NCBI RefSeq assembly: GCF_000264455.2
Contig: NC_017966.1
Coordinates: forward strand, 558,001 to 622,000
Direction: 5' to 3'
Origin: Tistrella mobilis KA081020-065
GTDB taxonomy: Bacteria; Pseudomonadota; Alphaproteobacteria; Tistrellales; Tistrellaceae
DNA: 64,000 nt
In this document: positions 61,656-64,000 of the stretch, one piece after another
How the letters are laid out: each line of letters begins with the position of its first letter
Position numbering within the stretch: the first letter of the stretch is position 1
Notes under the pieces: model-generated
Seen by the model: only the letters and a program-made list of their open reading frames with translations
Told to the model about the DNA's origin: nothing
Database searches by the model: none
Position numbers and translations under genes: made by a program

Positions 61656-62279
61656 TCAGATTGCGGCGCGGATGCGGGTTTCAGCCCCGGCGCAGTCCAT
61701 CACCGGCCCCACGGAGGAAAGCACGGTGACGGTGGCGTCGTGCAGATCCGGCTTCATCGCCGCACAGCCGTCGGAGAGTAGCAGCGTGGGCAGGCCGCGG
61801 ACATGGGCGTCACGCACCGTGCTCGCCACGCCGCCATTGGTGACGATGCCACAGGCGATCAGCCGGTCGATGCCGGCGCGCGCCAGCACGAAGTCCAGCC
61901 GCGTCTGATAGAAGGCGCTGTAGGCGACCTTCTCGACAGTGAAATCGGCCGGCTGCAACTCGTCGACCAGGGCATGGCCCCAGCCGCCGGGCATGAAATC
62001 GCCCTTGCGCAGGAAGGGGCGGATCTGGCGCAGATGATCGGCGATCATCGGCTCGCCGCCCCGGCCGGGCACCAGGGTGAACTGGGTGGAGATGACGAAG
62101 CCGCCGGCCGCGCGCAGGGCATCGGCCACCGGCTTCACTCGCGCCGGCAGGGCGGCGATTTCAGGCGCGCCGGCCCCGCCACGAGCATAGGCGCCGTCCG
62201 GGTGCAGGAAATCGTTCTGCAGGTCGACGATCAGCAGGGCGGTGCGGGCGGGCTGGAAGTCGGCGAAGAAATCGGCCAT
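61656..62279 (-). CDS. Isochorismatase-fold hydrolase lacking the family cysteine
   Basis: 207-aa alpha/beta protein of the cysteine-hydrolase family (nicotinamidase, N-carbamoylsarcosine amidase, biuret hydrolase). Asp19 ([15 protein letters not shown]) and Lys117 (VEKVAYSAF) of the catalytic triad are visible. Where the nucleophile should stand (TNxCV) the sequence is T147-N-G-G150-V, so Cys is Gly. Some family members (phenazine PhzD type) work without Cys by a different mechanism. It starts three bases after the hyuA stop and is probably co-translated. Confidence 0.9.
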   Translation of the reverse strand: MADFFADFQPARTALLIVDLQNDFLHPDGAYARGGAGAPEIAALPARVKPVADALRAAGGFVISTQFTLVPGRGGEPMIADHLRQIRPFLRKGDFMPGGWGHALVDELQPADFTVEKVAYSAFYQTRLDFVLARAGIDRLIACGIVTNGGVASTVRDAHVRGLPTLLLSDGCAAMKPDLHDATVTVLSSVGPVMDCAGAETRIRAAI

Positions 62280-62282
62280 GGG

Positions 62283-64000
62283 TCAGGCTCCCTCGCGGTC
62301 GCTCTTGCGGGCGATGACCAGGTTGCCGAACCGGTCGACCGTGGCATAAAGGTCGGGTTCGACGAAGATCGTGGTGTCGGGCTGCTCCAGGATCGCCGGC
62401 CCCTCGACCACGCTGTCGACCGGCAGATCCAGCCGGGCATAGATCCCGGCATCATGCCAGGCGCCGTCGACATAGACCGGACGGGTGCCCGTGCGGGCCT
62501 GATCGATCCCGCCGGTGGTGTGGGGGCCAGCACGCCCAGATCGAATTTGGGCCGGGTGCCGATCACGGCGGTGCGCAGGTTCAGCACCCGCATGGTGCCA
62601 CCTTCCAGCAGCCGGCCATAGACGCCGCGATAGGCGTCCTCGAAGGCGGCGGCGATGTCGGCGATGCCGAACGGCGCCGGATTGCCCGCCGCATCGACCG
62701 CGATCTCGAATGGCACCGGCACGGTGTGGGTCTGGCCCATATAGGCCATGTCGAATTCGAAACGCACGGTCTTGGCGTCCAGCGTCACGCCCGCCGCCGC
62801 CAGCAGCTTCAGCCCGCCCGCCGCATGCTCGCGCATCGCCGCCGCCAGCACGGCCGGGTCGACCGCATCCAGCACCGCATTGATGGTCTGGACATAGTCG
62901 TGGCGCATGTCGGCGATCACGCAGCCCAGCGCCGAGGTGACCCCCGGATAGCGCGGCACCAGGGCCCGGCCCAGCCCGACATCCTTCATCAGCGCGCCGA
63001 CATGCAGCGAACCGCCGCCGCCGAAAGGCATCAGCGCGAAGCGCTTCGGGTCGTAGCCGCGTTCGATCGACACCAGGCGGATGGCGCCGGCCATGCGCGA
63101 ATTCGCAACCCGGATGATGGCCTCGGCCGCCGCCATCGGCTCCAGCCCCAGCGGCTTCGCCACCTGCGCCTCGATCGCCGCCAGCGCCGCCTCGCGGTCC
63201 AGCCGGGCAAGCTTGCCGCCGATCGGCCGGTCGGCATTGATCCGGCCCAGCACGACATTGGCATCGGTCACCGTCGGCCGGTCGCCGCCATTGCCATAGC
63301 AGACCGGGCCCGGGGTCGACCCGGCGCTTTCGGGGCCGATATTCAGCATGCCGCCCTTGTCGACCCAGGCGATCGAGCCGCCGCCGGCGCCGATGGTGGT
63401 GATCTCGATCATCGGCGTGCGCACGACCATGCCGTAATCGATCGAGGTCTGTGGCGACAGCACGGTGCGGCCGTCGGCGATCAGCGAGACGTCGAAGCTG
63501 GTACCGCCGATATCGCCGGTGATGACGTTGGGGAAGCCGGCCTGGTCGGCGATATAGCCGGCCGCGATCACGCCGGCCGCCGGCCCCGACAGTGCGGTCC
63601 GCACCGGCAGCCGGCGGGCGGTGTCCACCGACATCACCCCGCCATTCGACTGCACGATCAGGAATTCGCCGCCGAAACCGTCGGCGATCAGCGCATCTTC
63701 CAGCCGCTTCAGATAGCCGCCGACCTCGGGTTGGAGATAGGCGTTGAGCGCGGTGGTCGAAAACCGCTCGAATTCGCGGATCTCGGGCAGGATCTCGGTC
63801 GAACAGGTGACATGGTCGTTGGGCCAGAGCGCGCGCACCGCCGCGACCGCCGCGCGCTCATTGGCTGGGTTGGCATAGGCGTTGACGAACAGGATGGCGA
63901 TGGCGGCACAGCCCGCCTCGATCAGCGCGCGGGCCTCGGCCTCCACCGCGGTCAGGTCCACCGTCTCGCGCAGCGTGCCGTCGGCCAGCACGCGCTCGGG
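62283..64000 (-). pseudogene. HyuA/OplA-type hydantoinase-oxoprolinase alpha subunit, 5' end outside the window, one-base frameshift
   Basis: Visible part is about 570 aa of the ATP-dependent hydantoinase A/5-oxoprolinase subunit: RFSTTALNAYLQPEVGGYLKRL, LIVQSNGGVMSVDTARRLPVRTALSGPAAGVIAAG, GDIGGTSFDVSLI, EITTIGAGGGSIAWVD and ALMPFGGGGSLHVGALMKDVGL. After ...FDLGVLAP the reading frame moves. Adding one base to the run at 62522-62526 restores TTGGIDQARTGTRPVYVDGAWHDAGIYARLDLPVD and a natural stop at 62283, three bases before the next gene's ATG. Unrepaired, the frame runs to 62231 and overlaps that gene. N-methylhydantoinase and related amidohydrolases are likely functions. Open to the window edge. 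Confidence 0.88.

Noticed and set aside
1-64000. tRNA, rRNA, CRISPR arrays, insertion sequences, prophage or replication origin
   Set aside because: I saw no cloverleaf-like segments, spaced direct repeats, transposase or integrase motifs, or origin-type repeats in the gaps.

Overview
The window looks like chromosomal or large-replicon DNA from a high-GC alphaproteobacterium. The gene families (soxBDAG, TRAP dicarboxylate-type transporter, Opp/Dpp operon, many LysR/AraC/GntR regulators, GlxA-type regulator next to sarcosine oxidase) fit the Rhodospirillales, for example a Tistrella-like organism, but I cannot prove the genus from sequence alone. There are no rRNA, tRNA, IS, phage or CRISPR features that I can see. 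Both edges cut genes: an RTX protein at the left edge and a hydantoinase/oxoprolinase subunit at the right edge.

Layout. 1-1494: end of an RTX protein and a convergent PAP2 phosphatase. 1592-8971 (minus): tightly coupled operon of an acyl-CoA ligase plus a complete peptide/nickel-type ABC importer. 9177-12940: hypothetical protein, B3/4 protein, two tandem small peptides that resemble RiPP (lasso-like) precursors, two tandem small membrane proteins and a PhyH dioxygenase. 13040-18603: AraC and DeoR regulators, an MhpD-like hydratase, a NepI-like exporter with a cyclophilin-like protein under a LysR regulator. 18613-25222: HxlR with SDR and HCCA isomerase, AraC, SnoaL-like and cupin genes, glyoxalase I, GntR, pantothenate kinase. 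25334-29898: GMC oxidoreductase, a frameshifted LysR gene, WrbA and an MFS exporter. 29846-44205: a probable ketone/ester catabolic region with a PRMT-like methyltransferase, acyl-CoA ligase, Baeyer-Villiger monooxygenase, two paralogous EstB-like esterases, a TRAP transporter, a TetR regulator, an orphan ParD and an MscS channel. 44334-50808: peroxiredoxin, DsrE-like protein, a frameshifted DMT exporter with AraC, a lower-GC LysR/MFS pair and a GlxA-type regulator. 50908-56040: soxBDAG. 56510-64000 (minus): host-attachment protein, then a run of hyuA, isochorismatase-like hydrolase, glutaryl-CoA dehydrogenase, CaiB transferase and LeuC/LeuD paralogues.

How the parts may work together. The monooxygenase, esterases, ligase and TRAP importer form a logical uptake-oxidise-hydrolyse-activate chain, with a strong palindrome at 34931-34950 between the divergent units and a TetR gene at the end. 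Sarcosine oxidase, a methylhydantoinase-like HyuA and an N-carbamoylsarcosine-amidase-like hydrolase lie within 14 kb and could belong to one N-methyl nitrogen pathway, although the hydrolase lacks the family cysteine. The LeuC/LeuD pair has diverged motifs and sits with a CoA transferase and an acyl-CoA dehydrogenase, so it is probably catabolic and not for leucine synthesis.

Three genes (LysR at 26983, DMT at 45438, HyuA at 62283) are each broken by one base inside a short G/C run. That pattern suggests homopolymer errors in the assembly as much as true gene decay.
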